Positions 11,055 through 23,209 of a stretch of DNA of 64,000 nt are shown in pieces; the stretch's first letter is position 1; every line of letters begins with the position of its first letter. Source of the stretch: Uloborus plumipes (taxonomy: Eukaryota > Arthropoda > Arachnida > Araneae > Uloboridae); contig JAXGGA010002916.1 in the NCBI GenBank assembly GCA_038373865.1, positions 48,129 to 112,128 of the forward strand, given 5' to 3'. The notes beneath the pieces were generated by a model. That model was not told where the DNA came from. It worked only from the letters and a program-made list of their open reading frames with translations, and searched no databases. Made by a program: the position numbers and the translations under genes.

Positions 11055-13217
11055 TAAGGCTCGACCGATGGCAATTTTTGGCCGATGGGCCGATGCCGAT
11101 TGTTGGCCGATTGTTCAAAGTTGGCCGATGGCCGATGGCCGATTTTTTCGCTCTTCCATCGGCCGATGGCCGATGCCGATGGCCGATGGTAGAAAAAAAT
11201 CAAACGATTAAAATAATAAATGTTTATAAGAAATTTAATGGGTCATATATTCATTTAATTCTACTTCTTCCTCAGTCATTCTAATTTTGGCCTAAACTTA
11301 TATTTTACTACCACTCCACAAAATCTGTATGAGAGAGAGAGAGAGAGAGAGACGTCGTAAGTTGAGAACTCATTCGTACCATTTGTACTGTGTGTAGTCA
11401 TACAGATACTTTCTTAGCTGCAATCCGATGTTCCAAATGTGCTTTTTACTTTTTCTTTTTCTGACTAATCAATTTTAATTTCAATGCAGACTAATATCAT
11501 AAATTGGCGACAACTAAGCGATATAATCGCAATTTTTTTTTATAAATAACAAAGAATGATACAACAAAGATGGAGAAAAAATAAGATGCTGAATTCGGTA
11601 TCGGATGGGCGCTTGACAAAATTCCTCTTAAAATTGTCGATATTTGTGGCATGAATCTCTGTAAAGCAATTCCGTATGTTTCACGTACGTACATGTACGC
11701 AAACATTTGAGATAAAAATTTGAAACGGACACTGTGTTCAATAATAAGTAACTGCTTCATTGTTTAAAATAACCATAAAACCAAGACTTCAGCAATAATA
11801 TGTGGATTAGATACACCAAACTTGGTAAAAGAACTTTACATTATGTTGTTCAATCATTAAAAAAAAAAACAGTGATTCAGTCAACAAATTACACTACGCT
11901 TTACGAGTGGAAAAGTTCTTTAAGACATTTAAAAAAAATTAAGTTAAACAAAAAAAGGCAACAGATAAATCACAAAACTAAGTCATAGCTTGAATTTCGT
12001 TATACTTATTTAAAATGTATGAACAGAAATGTTTGCATGTTCGTTAAAAGTTGCGACAGTTACATAACTTATTTTATTGAAAAATAAATAACCATGAAAA
12101 AAAGAGCTTCTTAAAACGCAGCTACAATTTTAAAAAAAAAGGAAATTTATACGTAGTTAATATTAACTTAACACATATACAGGATGAATTTGACCTAATC
12201 TGCCATACGTAAGGGGTTTATAGAACAGCCTAGGCGGAACACAGAACCACCCAAAATGGGTCAAGAAAATATATTCTGAGAAAAAGACCGATTTTTGAAG
12301 TTTCTGTAGGATATACATACAAAATGAAGACATATTCGGAAAGAATAGACTAAATCCTACAAAATGACACCTTTTTCCTGAAGATTGTTGAACTTTACAG
12401 CGAGCTACAAGCTTTTAAACATCGGAAACACTGAGAATTAAAATGACACCCAAGTTTTCAATCGATATTTTCAAAAACAACCGTATGAGCTACAACCGGT
12501 CAAATCTACTAAAAACTGGCCCATTTTACTAGCTTTCAGATGGTACAACAGAAAATCGTATTGGGCTTTAAGTTCAGCAGAAATTCAGGTTTTAGTTTGA
12601 AACAGTATGAAAATCTGCATTCATCGGAATAGGGAAACCAACAGAGATTTGAACTTTTCTGCTCTAAATTTTCTGTTTCACGTAAGTATGGTGTTTCCTT
12701 TGTTCAAAAAAGGAAAGTTAAGTAACAATAAGTAAAAACAAAAGAAGAATTACTGTCAAGTGCTTTTCACAAAGGAAAATGCAAAATTAAAATAGCTGCA
12801 CTAACATCAATGAGTACATTTACATGTAAGCAATCTTAAAAATTTACCGGAGCTGCTGAAATTAGCAACCCCCACACTTGATAGATGCCCTTGGCTTTTT
12901 ACGAGCGGGAACTACCGTCGCTCTCAGTGAAATTTCATTTCTCTGTTTTACTATTGCTCCATCAAGCCGAACGCGCATGCTGAACGAACTTTTAATTGTG
13001 AAGTAAAAAATAGAGAAATAGAATTCCCTCTTAAGAAAACTTGAAAAAAAAAAAAAAAGAAAACATCGGCCAGGCATCGGCATTTAGATATTTTTGGGGC
13101 CGATGGGCCGATGTTTTTTCCATGTTAGCATCGGCGGCCGATGCCGATGGCCGATGGAAAAAATTTCAACCATCGGCGCCGATGCATCGGCCTGGCCGAT
13201 GCATCGGTCGAGCCTTA
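11055..13217. mobile_element. hAT-like element with CCGATG subterminal arrays (2163 bp)
   Basis: The inverted ends begin TAAGGCTCGACCGATG (11055-11070 and 13202-13217). They are bordered by a perfect 8-bp direct repeat ATTGCTTC (11047-11054 and 13218-13225), the duplication length typical of hAT. About 130 to 150 bp at each end are dense in CCGATG/CATCGG hexamers, often as GGCCGATGGCCGATG, and are strikingly GC-rich against an AT-rich core. Such subterminal arrays serve as transposase-binding sites in several hAT elements. The core has no transposase frame; a 62-codon frame at 11800-11988 and an 87-codon minus frame at 11497-11760 are unrecognised. A (GA)n run lies at 11331-11351. This is a non-autonomous copy. 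Confidence 0.8.
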
Positions 13218-13499
13218 ATTGCTTCTTCAATAAAGTCCAATAAAGCCAATCCAAACAGATCGTGATTTCGGTAAAGTCAAAACACCTGATAAAACGCTGA
13301 GTGTATTTCGAAACAAAAAGCTCAACATGCTTGGGAAGTCTGCATTCAAGTAGCATGCAGCAATTTAGAGAACTTCTTCGTAAAGATACTTTGATTTTCA
13401 CTGGAAAAAGTGGAAACCACTAAAAGCCTAGAACGTTACCCGGAAATCATCAGTGATGTTTCGGAATTATTTTTTACCGTGAAACAGTAAATCCCAAAA

Positions 13500-14110
13500 C
13501 GAAGGGGATAGTTCTTTTTGTGTCATTTCTCCAACCAAACTGTTCCAACCAGTTTCAATTCAGAAACCAGCCCGGATTTCATGCCCAACATCGTTATCGC
13601 ATCGATTTCCATATCAGATCCGACACGGCACATCCAGTAAGGCACACAACATTTCTGTCACTCAACAACCGCTATCACTCACTCCCCCGCATCAAAACTC
13701 CCGCCAAATCGACACACCGGATACAAATCGCGCACGCAAGTCCACATCGCCAAAAGGCAGCCGCACACGAATGCCATCTTCCACAACTAATCTAACAAAA
13801 AATAATAATAACAACATCAAAAAAATAAAATAAAACATTGTGGCTGCACTGTTGCACGCATTCCATCATGGAAGAATCAGCAAACCGAACGCATCTTTTG
13901 ATAAAAGGCAAGGACATGCTCCACTGGGCCCGCAGTTCGTTCACTTCCGCGTGAAGCCCCGGGGCCCTTTTTTCCACTCCATGATGGAAGGAGTTATTTT
14001 GCGAGATTTCCGTCTTCTCTTAAGCATGTCTATTAGGATGCACCCCGGGATTTACCTGATAACTGAACAGTTGTGTTCTGTGCTCTTTGCCTTGGTGTGA
14101 GCTATTGTGA
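13500..14110 (+). promoter_or_regulatory. CpG-rich patch, possible promoter and first exon
   Basis: About 600 bp stand out for CpG and G+C. The first half (13520-13795) reads open for 91 codons with a basic His/Arg-rich product that matches nothing I know. An ATG at 13868 in a fair context opens a 28-codon frame (MEESANRTHLL...) that ends at 13952-13954 and overlaps a possible GTGAAG donor at 13951. A second frame runs open from 13840 to 14100. These are mutually exclusive readings. A promoter or 5' exon is possible, but no gene model can be built. Confidence 0.25.
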
Positions 14111-15087
14111 GGATACACGCTGGATGTTCTGTGGCTGACTGTGAGTTTTTGCATTGAATTTTCTCTATTTCTTGGTCTCTTAATAATTTTATGAACTGTG
14201 CCAGGTTTTGGTAGATTTGACTTTTGTATTGATGCTGTTAAAATCGCTTAGGAGTGCTGGAATGACGTTTCATTTGAACTGATGATATTAAAGCTGTCTG
14301 TCAGTACTATTCCAAAATTGAAGCATAAGTTCATGAAAAATATGAACAGACAGTAACTTAAAAAAAAAAAAAAAGATTCTTGCCAGCAATAAATATTTGT
14401 ACAATTTTATTTAAAACTTCTTAAACGGTTCCTTCAAATGCAGTCATTCATTTAAACTTGATTAGTATTTTACTAATACTTTTCTTTTTAATATCATGTG
14501 CAGAACTATTCTTATTATTACTGAACTTTTTCTGGAATTGAAGAAATCGACAATAAGTATCAAAACAGATTGCTTCATAAAAAAAAGTTTTATCCTATAA
14601 AAATTTCAATCTATAGACTCAGTCTATTTTAGGTCTTAAAAATTTGAAAAATGAAAAATGTATAATTAACTGATAACGGTTTTTTTTTAAAATTTAACTG
14701 CTAGCTATAGAACAAGAGAAATGTGTATTATTTAATGTCCAACGTAGCTAACTGTTAAATCTAGTTCCTAAACTCCGATACTATAACTTGCTGCTCTGAG
14801 CTAGATATGTGGAAAACAAATGAAGTAATTAGAGAAACCATTAGTTTTTAGCTGTCGATTATAACCTTTTAACAAACGGTGATAATTGCTGCAAACAATA
14901 CTTATTGCACTTTTAATTTGCAGTAAATTGACAGTAATCTACATCACGAATTATTAATACTTCGAATCGGCCTTCAAACTGATGCTCATAGACACTCACT
15001 TCTCAAAATATTGATGATCAATGCACTCACACGCGCTTCAAGGCATTCTAAAATATTTTCCCATTTGGCACTCAAACAGATGTAATT
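14111..15087. other. gene-free stretch
   Basis: AT-rich DNA with no recognised gene or repeat. Confidence 0.6.
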
Positions 15088-15367
15088 GGGTCATTCTATT
15101 GAAACGTCAACCTCAGCAGAAGAGAAAAAAATTCTGAAGTGAAAAAAGTATCAAAAAATGAATAAATAAATAAAAATCATACAACATAAGAAGTTAAAAA
15201 AAATTGAAAAAGTATTGTAATTATCACTGAGATTAGCCATAATAAATAGTTTGTAGTGTGTTTACTGCTTGTTATTCGATGGTTACGTTAGTCACGTTAC
15301 GTTAGTCACACTCCATCTTGAGTAAAAGTGACACTTAAGACTAAAAAAAAATAAAATAATAAATGTG
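15088..15367 (+). mobile_element. truncated copy of the 9133-9739 element
   Basis: Starts GGGTCATTCTATTGAAACG and then follows the 9133 element closely, including TGTTTACTGCTTGTTATTCG and CACTCCATCTTGAGTAAAAG. The GTTACG box is tandemly duplicated here (GTTACGTTAGTCAC twice, about 15283-15310). Similarity stops after AAATGTG, where a Helitron-like sequence begins. The right end is missing. Confidence 0.7.
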
Positions 15368-15740
15368 CTTTCTCTATCTCTATCTCTACTAATAATAAAG
15401 CTGAAGGTTTGTCTTTCTTTCTTTCTTTCCTTCTGTCTGTCTGTCACGCGCGTAGCGCCAAAACCGTTCGGTCGATTTTCATGCCACTTGGCACAAAATT
15501 AGTTTGTAGCATGTAGTTTTGCACCTCGAAGCGATTTTTCGAAAATTCCATTTCGTTCTTTTTCTATTCGAATTCTTAGCGGAAATTCGATAAAATAGAG
15601 AAGAAATATTTCCTACACATTTTCAAGTCTTATGTCATTCGAAAGCTTGAAATTTTCTGCACAAAATGATGTCAGTTTGAAGTTTCTACGAGCATTAGAA
15701 GAGCTGTAATAATTGTTCTTAGAATCCCGGAAATTCAAGG
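15368..15740 (+). mobile_element. Helitron-like 5' end
   Basis: Begins with a TCTATCTC array and CTACTAATAATAAAGCTGAA, then a CTTT/CTGT microsatellite and ACGCGCGTAGCGCCAAAAC. This resembles the 5' ends of arthropod Helitron-type repeats. It interrupts the truncated element to its left. I could not find a 3' hairpin with a CTRR end, and no Rep/helicase sequence is present, so the right boundary is a guess and the class is tentative. Confidence 0.4.
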
Positions 15741-16177
15741 CTTACCTGCAGCAAAGCAAGCCAAACGATTCTACAATGATTCAGCTCGAGAATAAAATTT
15801 GTTTGAAAAGAGAGATGAAATGAATTATTTTATCAACGGAAATCAACTTTTCATGTTGTTACCATGGTTACGTTTTTATTTCGTTTATTTGTTTCGTTCT
15901 TTTTCCCTTAATAATTTTAAAAATGTATTTGTTTTTGTAGCAATCCAAACTCCAAGCCTTATTAAAATTAGTCAAATGAAATATAATAAAATCGTGATAA
16001 GATGGCACCTGTCAATCAAATGAGAAATCGAGTCCTTTCTTTAAAATAGATAGAGAAGGAAGAAACTGACGAGTACCATTTTTGTGAGTTTAGAGATATT
16101 TTGGCGATCTGACGAGTTGTGTAGAAGAGGGAAACATTGTTTTACCAAATGAGGTCAAAAAAGAAACATGATAGTAA

Positions 16178-16307
16178 GGGTCCTGCTCCACATCAGCGTA
16201 AAACGCAACCGAAACCGAAAATCCGTGTACTTTCCATAGGAACACTATGTATCCATTTGACATTTCTGCTTTATTTTTCTGCTTTACGTCAATGTGGAGC
16301 AGGGCCC
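16178..16307. mobile_element. PIF/Harbinger-like MITE, copy 1 (130 bp)
   Basis: The termini GGGTCCTGCTCCACAT and ATGTGGAGCAGGGCCC are inverted with one mismatch, and TAA flanks both sides (16175-16177 and 16308-16310). A 3-bp TWA duplication and GGG termini fit PIF/Harbinger. The core TTTCCATAGGAACACTAT and TTTATTTTTCTGCTTTACGT recur in copy 2 at 63515-63658. A minus-strand frame through it is a by-product. Confidence 0.65.
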
Positions 16308-16599
16308 TAAACCATTCTAAATTTATCGCCTGGCAAAACATATTTTATTTCCTTTTTTTTTATATCAGTATGAATTGCAGTAAATGGCTTGAGTGAACGA
16401 GTTTGGCTTTTAATTTATCATTTGCTGGTTGATGTTTGTCGATGTTTATTGTTTTTATTATCATGGTAAAGAATAATGCACGAAATTTCTATTATTTTGT
16501 TTTTGAAGTAAGGAAAGAAAACTTTCTTCTTCTTTTAAACTTTGGTAGATTTCTGTTGGTTTCTGTGAGCAGCAAAATTGTTCTTATTTTCTCTTTTGG

Positions 16600-16830
16600 C
16601 TTATTTTTGTGCACCTCCCCTTGGGGTTGCATTCGAATTTCCCCAAGGGGGTTTTACCCCTTTTATGGGGTGAATCAGTGTTAATTTCAATGCAGACAAA
16701 AGTGATATGAATTGGCGCGACCACTTGGCGAAATATCGCCAAGCTTTTAGTCGTCGTGTTTGACGCCAATTTGGCGACAAATTTGGCGAAAAAATTAATT
16801 TCTTTATTTGGGTTCAATTTGGGTCCTGCA
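16600..16830 (+). repeat. GGCG-rich hairpin region shared with 11470-11535
   Basis: TTAATTTCAATGCAGAC followed by AATTGGCG.GAC and an ATATCGC block is shared with 11473-11535 inside the hAT-like element. Here the pair CTTGGCGA/TCGCCAAG (16724-16731 and 16736-16743) forms an 8-bp hairpin with a 4-base loop, and further ATTTGGCGA copies follow. This looks like the end of a dispersed repeat of unknown class. Confidence 0.4.
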
Positions 16831-17469
16831 GTCGAGCTCAAACTGAGATATTACTCTTCAAAATTTTCCACCACTATGTATTTGATTCAGAGGAAATTTT
16901 TTCAGAATTTTTCAAAAAATACTTCCCGTTTTCAAATGACCATATAATTTTGTATTTTGGTAAAATCCGTCACAAAGAGCCACCTGGTGGCGATAACTCA
17001 ACTTTGTTGAAAAGTGCAGATACGACTTTTGTGCTTAGCACGGCAGAATAAGAGTATTTTGTTGTATATTGTATTTTGTAGTAGATTTTGCATTGAAATA
17101 TTGTTTTTCATTTTTGCAATAAATTTGGAAAACTAACACTTTGTCCCATATATAGGACAAAATAATACAGAACTCTTCCGGTTATCCGTGGGTCTTTCAC
17201 ACTTTTGTTTTCTTTTTTTTACGGTGATAATTTACTGAATGTAGAATAAGGAGAGTGTTTAACCGGTCGTTTTTATAGCCTTTAATATTTTTTTTACATT
17301 TAATGTTAGCATCTTTAGCTATTCTTTAAAGGCATGTGCTGTGTTATTGGCTTTTTTCAGCTGGCACATTCATTAGTATCGTTTTTTACTTATTTTTTGG
17401 ATAATTTAAAATAGTACTTAAAATAGTTTTCGTATGAAATATTTTTTATTTGATTATTTAAAATATTTT

Positions 17470-17680
17470 TTCATTTAATGAACGAACTAATAAGTGAATA
17501 AACACATGAAGTAATAAATGAATAAATTAATGAATAAAGTAAATAATGATTCAATAAATGCGTGAATAAATTAGTGAATGATGAATAATTAAGCAAATGA
17601 ATAAATGTATACGAATGTTTTAGTGAATGAACAATTTAATCTGTAAACTTATTAATAAATAAATCAAATAATATATTTCA
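17470..17680 (+). repeat. AATGAATAAA-type degenerate low-complexity array
   Basis: About 200 bp of imperfect TGAATAAAT/AATGAATAA repeats with point changes. Confidence 0.9.
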
Positions 17681-17728
17681 CAATGCTCCATTTATTTTTC
17701 CCTTCGTGCACTTGATTAATTGTGTGTA

Positions 17729-19022
17729 CCGTAAAATGGGGTGTATAGGAACAGCGGGGTCTATCGGAACAAAACTTCCCAACCGTACAAAGAAATTCTT
17801 CATAAATATACTATTGGGTATTTTTCGCCATGAATTTTTTTTTTTTTTTGAAAGGTAAGATCATAGGAAGTAGGAAAAAATACTTTTGTCAATCTGGCAA
17901 CGCTACTGGCTTCTAAAGAGGGCTGCACGTTGAATGCTAGAAAACATCACATTTTCATAGACTGCAAAACTTCATATGCAAGAACAAACCTTCTTATATT
18001 TAAAAACTATGAGTGGTATGTTTCAATTATACATGTATCTGAACAACAGAATACCACATTAGAATTTACATTTTTTATAAATTGTGTCATAAAAGTGAAG
18101 AATTCTGAAAAATGCCATGGGAAAAAAATTTGCTGGGTGAATCGGAACACTTAGTTCTGTTGTTCCAATTCAAACTTATTTGAAGGAAATTGTTTGAAAA
18201 ATCAAGATTCTAACTCCAATTCTTCTAATCAAGACAGGGACAAGGATTTATTACTGTTTATCCCTTCTCGTGAGCAACTAGATCTTAGAATGACAAAAGT
18301 TACAGATTTCAAAAGATTTTTTCGCCAGGAGACTTTTTTTTACTTAAAATAAAAGGGAGAAAGTCACATAGACTTTATGTAGTAAACGTCCAGCACACAG
18401 ACAGTGATGAATAAGCGAAAAAATCTTTCAGGACAATCCCCGAAACCCAGAAATTTCAAAAAACTAAAGAAAAGGCAGAGTTCATCCCAGGAGATGTTAT
18501 GAAAAAACTTAAGCCAAGTCACAATTGCTAGTTTTAAGGACAAGTACATATTTGTGGACGACATGAGTGACTTCCATTCATGTTAAATCTTTGCATTTCA
18601 ATTCAAAAGCTTTTCTTAAAATTACTTTTCATTTTTCATAAGTTCAAAATTATTTTGAATTTTCACAAATTATAAACGTTTACTGGTACTGAAATTATAC
18701 ATTTATTTGACAGTAATTATCTGTTCTTATTCTCCCCCATCAATATTACTCATGTTTGTGGGACCTATTACAGATTAAATTGAAAAAAATAAAAAATTTA
18801 ACAAGTGTTCCGATTGACCTCTATCAGCGGGGTGATTCGGAACACCCATAATTTGCTATATATTTTAATAGTAATTGCTCAAAATCTTTTGTCTTTGCTT
18901 GGAATATCAAAAGTAAAGCAAGACCGAAGTTTTTACCCAAAAAATCAAATTAAAAAAAAATCTTTTAACTGCTTTTTTTACAATCAAAGCTGAAAAGTGT
19001 TCCGATTAACCCCATTTTACGG
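17729..19022. mobile_element. TA-flanked TIR element, CCGTAAAATGGGG ends (1294 bp)
   Basis: Ends CCGTAAAATGGGGT and, inverted, ACCCCATTTTACGG are bordered by TA (17727-17728 and 19023-19024). The ends share a further inward box, an A/C variant of GGAACA, and GGGGTGATTCGGAACAC recurs internally near 18829, with a relative near 18138. Frames of 66 to 74 codons occur at 17930-18154 (plus) and 18364-18564 (minus), without a recognisable DDE or helix-turn-helix signature. TA target and TIR style suggest a Tc1/mariner or pogo-type derivative. Confidence 0.7.
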
Positions 19023-19299
19023 TAGCATTTGAAATCAAAATATGATTAACACTAAATAAAAAACTACTACTGTGAGCATCAAGCTCAATTAGTATTTAAA
19101 AGGTTAATGATAAAAATTTTATCATTTTAAAATTTAAAAAAAAAAAAAAATATACAATAAAATAGCCCAATTTCAGCACCAAAAGTTAAAAATAATTTTC
19201 ATTGTTTTTTTATCTTTAGAAGTAACCTTTTCTGATTGGAGTCAACAGTTAAAATATTGCCAGATAGTTGTATCTGAAAACTGAGTAAAATGTTTAACC

Positions 19300-19340
19300 A
19301 TTTCACATTGCCTTCTTATTTCACTTGCCCCATATTCCTC
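19300..19340 (-). mobile_element. terminal fragment related to the 1676-2513 element
   Basis: Reads, inverted, GAGGAATATGGGGCAAGTGA, a diverged match of the 1676 terminus, followed by TA. A second degenerate GTGAAAT repeat sits just inward. No opposite end was found. Confidence 0.4.
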
Positions 19341-19482
19341 TACAAAAATGGTAAATTCTGACATTACTGACGTAGGACAGAAAAGGGTATAACAAAGTTC
19401 GTTCTCAGATCCTTTAAGTACTCTACAAAGCTTTTCTTTTTTTTCATTAAAACTGATATATAGCTACATTAGTTCATTCATA

Positions 19483-19885
19483 TAGGGTAGACCGATCAGT
19501 TAATGAACGCGTCCAGTGAATGACCACTTCGCAATTTTTTTGAAAAATAAGATTTTAAAACATTTTTCTTAGGTCAATCGGTAGAAGTAACTTCTTTCTA
19601 CACATTTACAGAAAGGAAATTACTAGAAAATGCTGTATTTGTCCTTTGGTAGGGGTGTTCATTCACTAGGTCTGAGCACTTTTTTCCGTTTTATTACCCC
19701 ATAAAATCTTGATGCAGAACTATAAAAGCTCTCCTATTTTTTTTTTTTTTTTTCCAAACATTACGAATGTCACCTAAAGTGTTTTTACTGTCATGTGGCA
19801 AATGATGAAATTTTTAACGACGCTATGAATTTTTGAAATTGAAAAATCGTTTAAAAAGTTCATTCACTGGTCACCGTATACCCTA
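19483..19885. mobile_element. TIR element (403 bp), TAGGGTA ends
   Basis: The inverted ends share TAGGGTA.AC and then a ..CAGT.AATGAAC block. They are bordered by TA (19481-19482 and 19886-19887). A TTCATTCACTAGG box is repeated inside near 19658. No coding sequence. Probably another Tc1/mariner-type MITE. Confidence 0.65.
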
Positions 19886-20384
19886 TATTTTAAAGTGTTC
19901 CAAGCATAAATGGTTAATATTTAATTTTGAAATGCTATGCGTTTTACTTTTTAAGCCAAAATTAAAGTTAACGTTTTCTTTAACGTTATATCATAATACT
20001 CTTTCAAATCTTTTTTTTTTTTTTGAGTTTGGATGTAAAATCGTATAAAATGAAGCTTTGTTTTACATGTAGCAGTCATTTTTTCGTGGAATGAAAATTT
20101 CAAATTGTTGGCATTTGTCTAAGTGTAGATGTTCCACTCCTAGTTAAAGATAAATCTTTAAAACCTTTTCAAATCTGCAAAACTTTAAATTATTTGGTTC
20201 AAAACTGCATTTCTTTCTTTAAAATAATTATTTATATGAAAGTCATATTTTTCTCAATGAGTCAAAGTTGGGCTAAGTGGCAGAATGACTTTGAAATAGA
20301 ATAATAACTGTTTTTGAAAGGTTTTTATAAACTTATTCATTTAATCTTGATTATTATATCTATATTTGGATACATTGCTCAGAA

Positions 20385-20470
20385 CAGTGGTTCTCAATCT
20401 TTCATACTCTTCGGCTCCCTACCCCCTGCCCTTGATCAATGGTGCAAGGTCTCGTTCCCCAACTCCACCG
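20385..20470 (+). mobile_element. hAT-type terminus (solo end)
   Basis: CAGTGGTTCTCAATCTTTC is close to the classic hAT (Charlie/Tip100-like) terminus CAGTGGTTCTCAACC. The following C-rich sequence fits such an element. I found no inverted partner downstream, so this is a fragment or a very diverged copy. Confidence 0.4.
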
Positions 20471-21439
20471 TACGTGGTCAATAGTAGTAGTCAATCGGAA
20501 TTTGAAACTGAAACTTGTTAAGATAGTTGAATCTTTTCTTAAATTAAAATATAGATAATGTCACACGCAAAATTTAATATCAGGTACAGAACTTAACTTT
20601 ATTTTGAACTTATTATTTTTACAGAATATGAAATCAAACCGTCGAAAAATTAAATCTAAAATAATTTGAGACATTTTATCAGGCTGATATGTTATATCAA
20701 TCCCATTCACATCATCAGCAGTTCATTTATCCAGTTCTATATTTTGACTTAATGTCTGCTATTACTGAAAAGTCCCGATTTAAACAAATATGTTGATAAA
20801 AACTCTCTAAAGACCTCAACAAAGGTGATAGCGTCCAAAATATGTACAAGTGAATACAAGGTTGAGTAAGTTATAGTAGGCGCCACTTTTTTCTCTCATT
20901 TTTTTTATACATTCACACTTCCCTTGGAATTCCTCTATGCCTCAAAAGAGCTTGCCCTCAGGCTGATCTAGAATTATCAAATAGTAGATTCTTATGAAAA
21001 AAAAAAAAAAAAAACAGAATGAAATGGAATATAATATACCACTTTTAAAATTTAATTCTAAAGAGAGGAAATGCGAACAATACTAACCAAAACTCGTAAT
21101 AAAAAAGTTACCAATTTTTCTTTTCAATGCTTAATTATGCTTCTTAGTTTCGCTACTACTCTCAGTTTGATCTTAAGTAACACGTCAATTGGGCAGGGAT
21201 CTTTTTACAAGAATCCACATAACTTCTCTCTTTCTACCATTGCTTGCCTCTTAAAAAGCAACATAAATCAAAGACGAAAAATCAATAGTTAAACAAGGTC
21301 TGTTTGACCAAATTAAAAGGTCAATTGCACATTGTCTGTCCATGCTTTCCAAAACTATATTTACATTGTTCTAAATAAAGGCTCTGCTGCTTTATGCGAC
21401 GTCACACAATTTTCACGCCTCAGATGCATCTTGAACTCG

Positions 21440-23180
21440 AGAGCAGCTAGCTCTGTAGGCCGCGATGGCTTCCTTGAGGAGCTTTTGTTCTTTGTTCATA
21501 CTCCGTTTGGCTGCTATCAACAAGCGGTCAGAAGGGTTTAGAGATGAAGCTAACAATGCTAATTACAATGAAGGTCGTTTCGAAAACTTATTGTGGCTGG
21601 AGATAGAGTTGTTTCAAACGTAATTTAGCAAAGTGATCGTTGATATTGTTTATTTATATGCTTGTTTACAAAATAACATTTATGTTCAGCAAGCATTTAG
21701 TTTTGCCCAGGAAGAGTACTGGAAGATAGTTTTATGGCATAAGCGGATTTACGGAAGTGCCAGGGGGTACACCTCACCCCCAACATTTTTGGTTGAATTT
21801 TGAAAAAAAAAATAAAATTGACCTTATTTATAAAGAAACATAGTTTGGAAAAAAACTTATATTTTCATAACTAGATTGCAAATTAATTTACTTGAAAGCA
21901 CACCCGAAATACAATTAATATGCAGTTTGATGTTTGACCCGTGTATGTCACCACACATCAATGTAGTGTAAAAAAAAAGTATGTCTGTGCTACATATTAA
22001 GACTAAGAGTTTTTATCCATCTTATAAAAATTGTAATAAAAAATTATATCCATGAAATAAACACACCTCTTCAATTTTCTATTATTCAGTGCTGTGTTGT
22101 TAGTGTTATGGAATAATCATAAAATATGCACTTATGTATTTATTGGTATATTAATGCAATTTCTTTTACTTTGATGAAACAACCATTGCTAATAAAGTTA
22201 AACATGCATGACTATTGCAATCGACTTGATGATCAAAATTCGTACAAACTGTTCCATCAAATAAACATCAACATTTTTAATGTAAATTTTCAAATTTCCT
22301 AACAAGGGTTCTGGGCCCCGTGTTTGTCCTGGGGAGTACCCCCCTCCCCACACACACACCACCGGTATTGTTGCACCCCCAGAATTTTCAGCCTGAATCG
22401 GCCTATGTTTTAAGCATAGAATAGATAATTCGTGTACTATCAATTCCCTTTAGTGGGTATAGATAGAGTTGTTTTAAACTTAATTCAACAAAAGGATCTC
22501 TGAATTTGTTGATTTCTGTAATGCTTATCTATTCAATAATATTTGTGTGGAGCAAGCATTTCGTTTTGCTTGAGAAGAACATGAAGTCGTATCATGCTCG
22601 GGTCGACAGGGGGTGGGCTGAATCATGTCCCTCTTTAAGTGACTAAATATAGCATAAAGCTGTGTCTTGAGGACTTATATTTCGAAAAAATCGTCGAAGA
22701 CCTCCCGTTTCTGCTCTAATATTGCACTTATGACAACCGCCCCTTCAGAAATGACCCCTCTAGAACCCCCTTGAGTTGCGTAGATGTTTTTTCACGGATA
22801 TATTAGATTACTTGCGTACTATGAATTCTTTTATAAAGAACACTCGTATTTTGTTCGGCTGCTATTAAGAAGCGGTCCGAAAGTTTAAAGGAAATTAACA
22901 ATTTAATTACAATGACGCTCTTTTCTCTTAAGATTATTACAACTACAGATAGAGTTGTTTTAAACATAATGTAGCAAAATGATATTTGATTTTGTTTATT
23001 TATTTAATGCTTATTTATCCAATGATTTTTGAGTGGGCTAAGTATTTAGTTTTGCTTAAGAAGAATATTAGCCGTTGTTTTTTTTTTTTTTTCTTTTTAA
23101 ATATATATTACGTCATACGTGTACTGCAAAAATCTGTTGTAAAGAATCCCCGTGTTATGTTTGGAAGTTTTCCATGAATA
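21440..23180 (+). repeat. diverged repeat block with three recurring modules
   Basis: AGATAGAGTTGTTT.AAAC followed by TAATTTAGCAAA occurs at about 21603, 22461 and 22935, each time followed about 100 bp later by an AGCAAGCATTT.GTTTTGC-like box. CTGCTAT.AA.AAGCGGTC occurs before two of them (about 21510 and 22858). Spacing is irregular, with C-rich inserts near 22310-22390. It looks like a decayed element present in several rearranged copies. A frame at 21332-21541 crosses a CpG-rich piece (21370-21480) and has no recognised product. Confidence 0.5.
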
Positions 23181-23209
23181 ACTAAATTAAGAGGGTTTTT
23201 TTTGGACGT

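Noticed and set aside
11047..11056. A 9-bp target duplication for the hAT-like element
   Set aside because: Reading the element as starting at TAAGG gives an exact 8-bp repeat on both sides. The ninth base belongs to the TIR.
13084..13401. 105-codon minus-strand frame at the right end of the hAT-like element
   Set aside because: It runs through the CCGATG array and across the element boundary into flanking DNA, so it cannot be an element gene and shows no host protein features.
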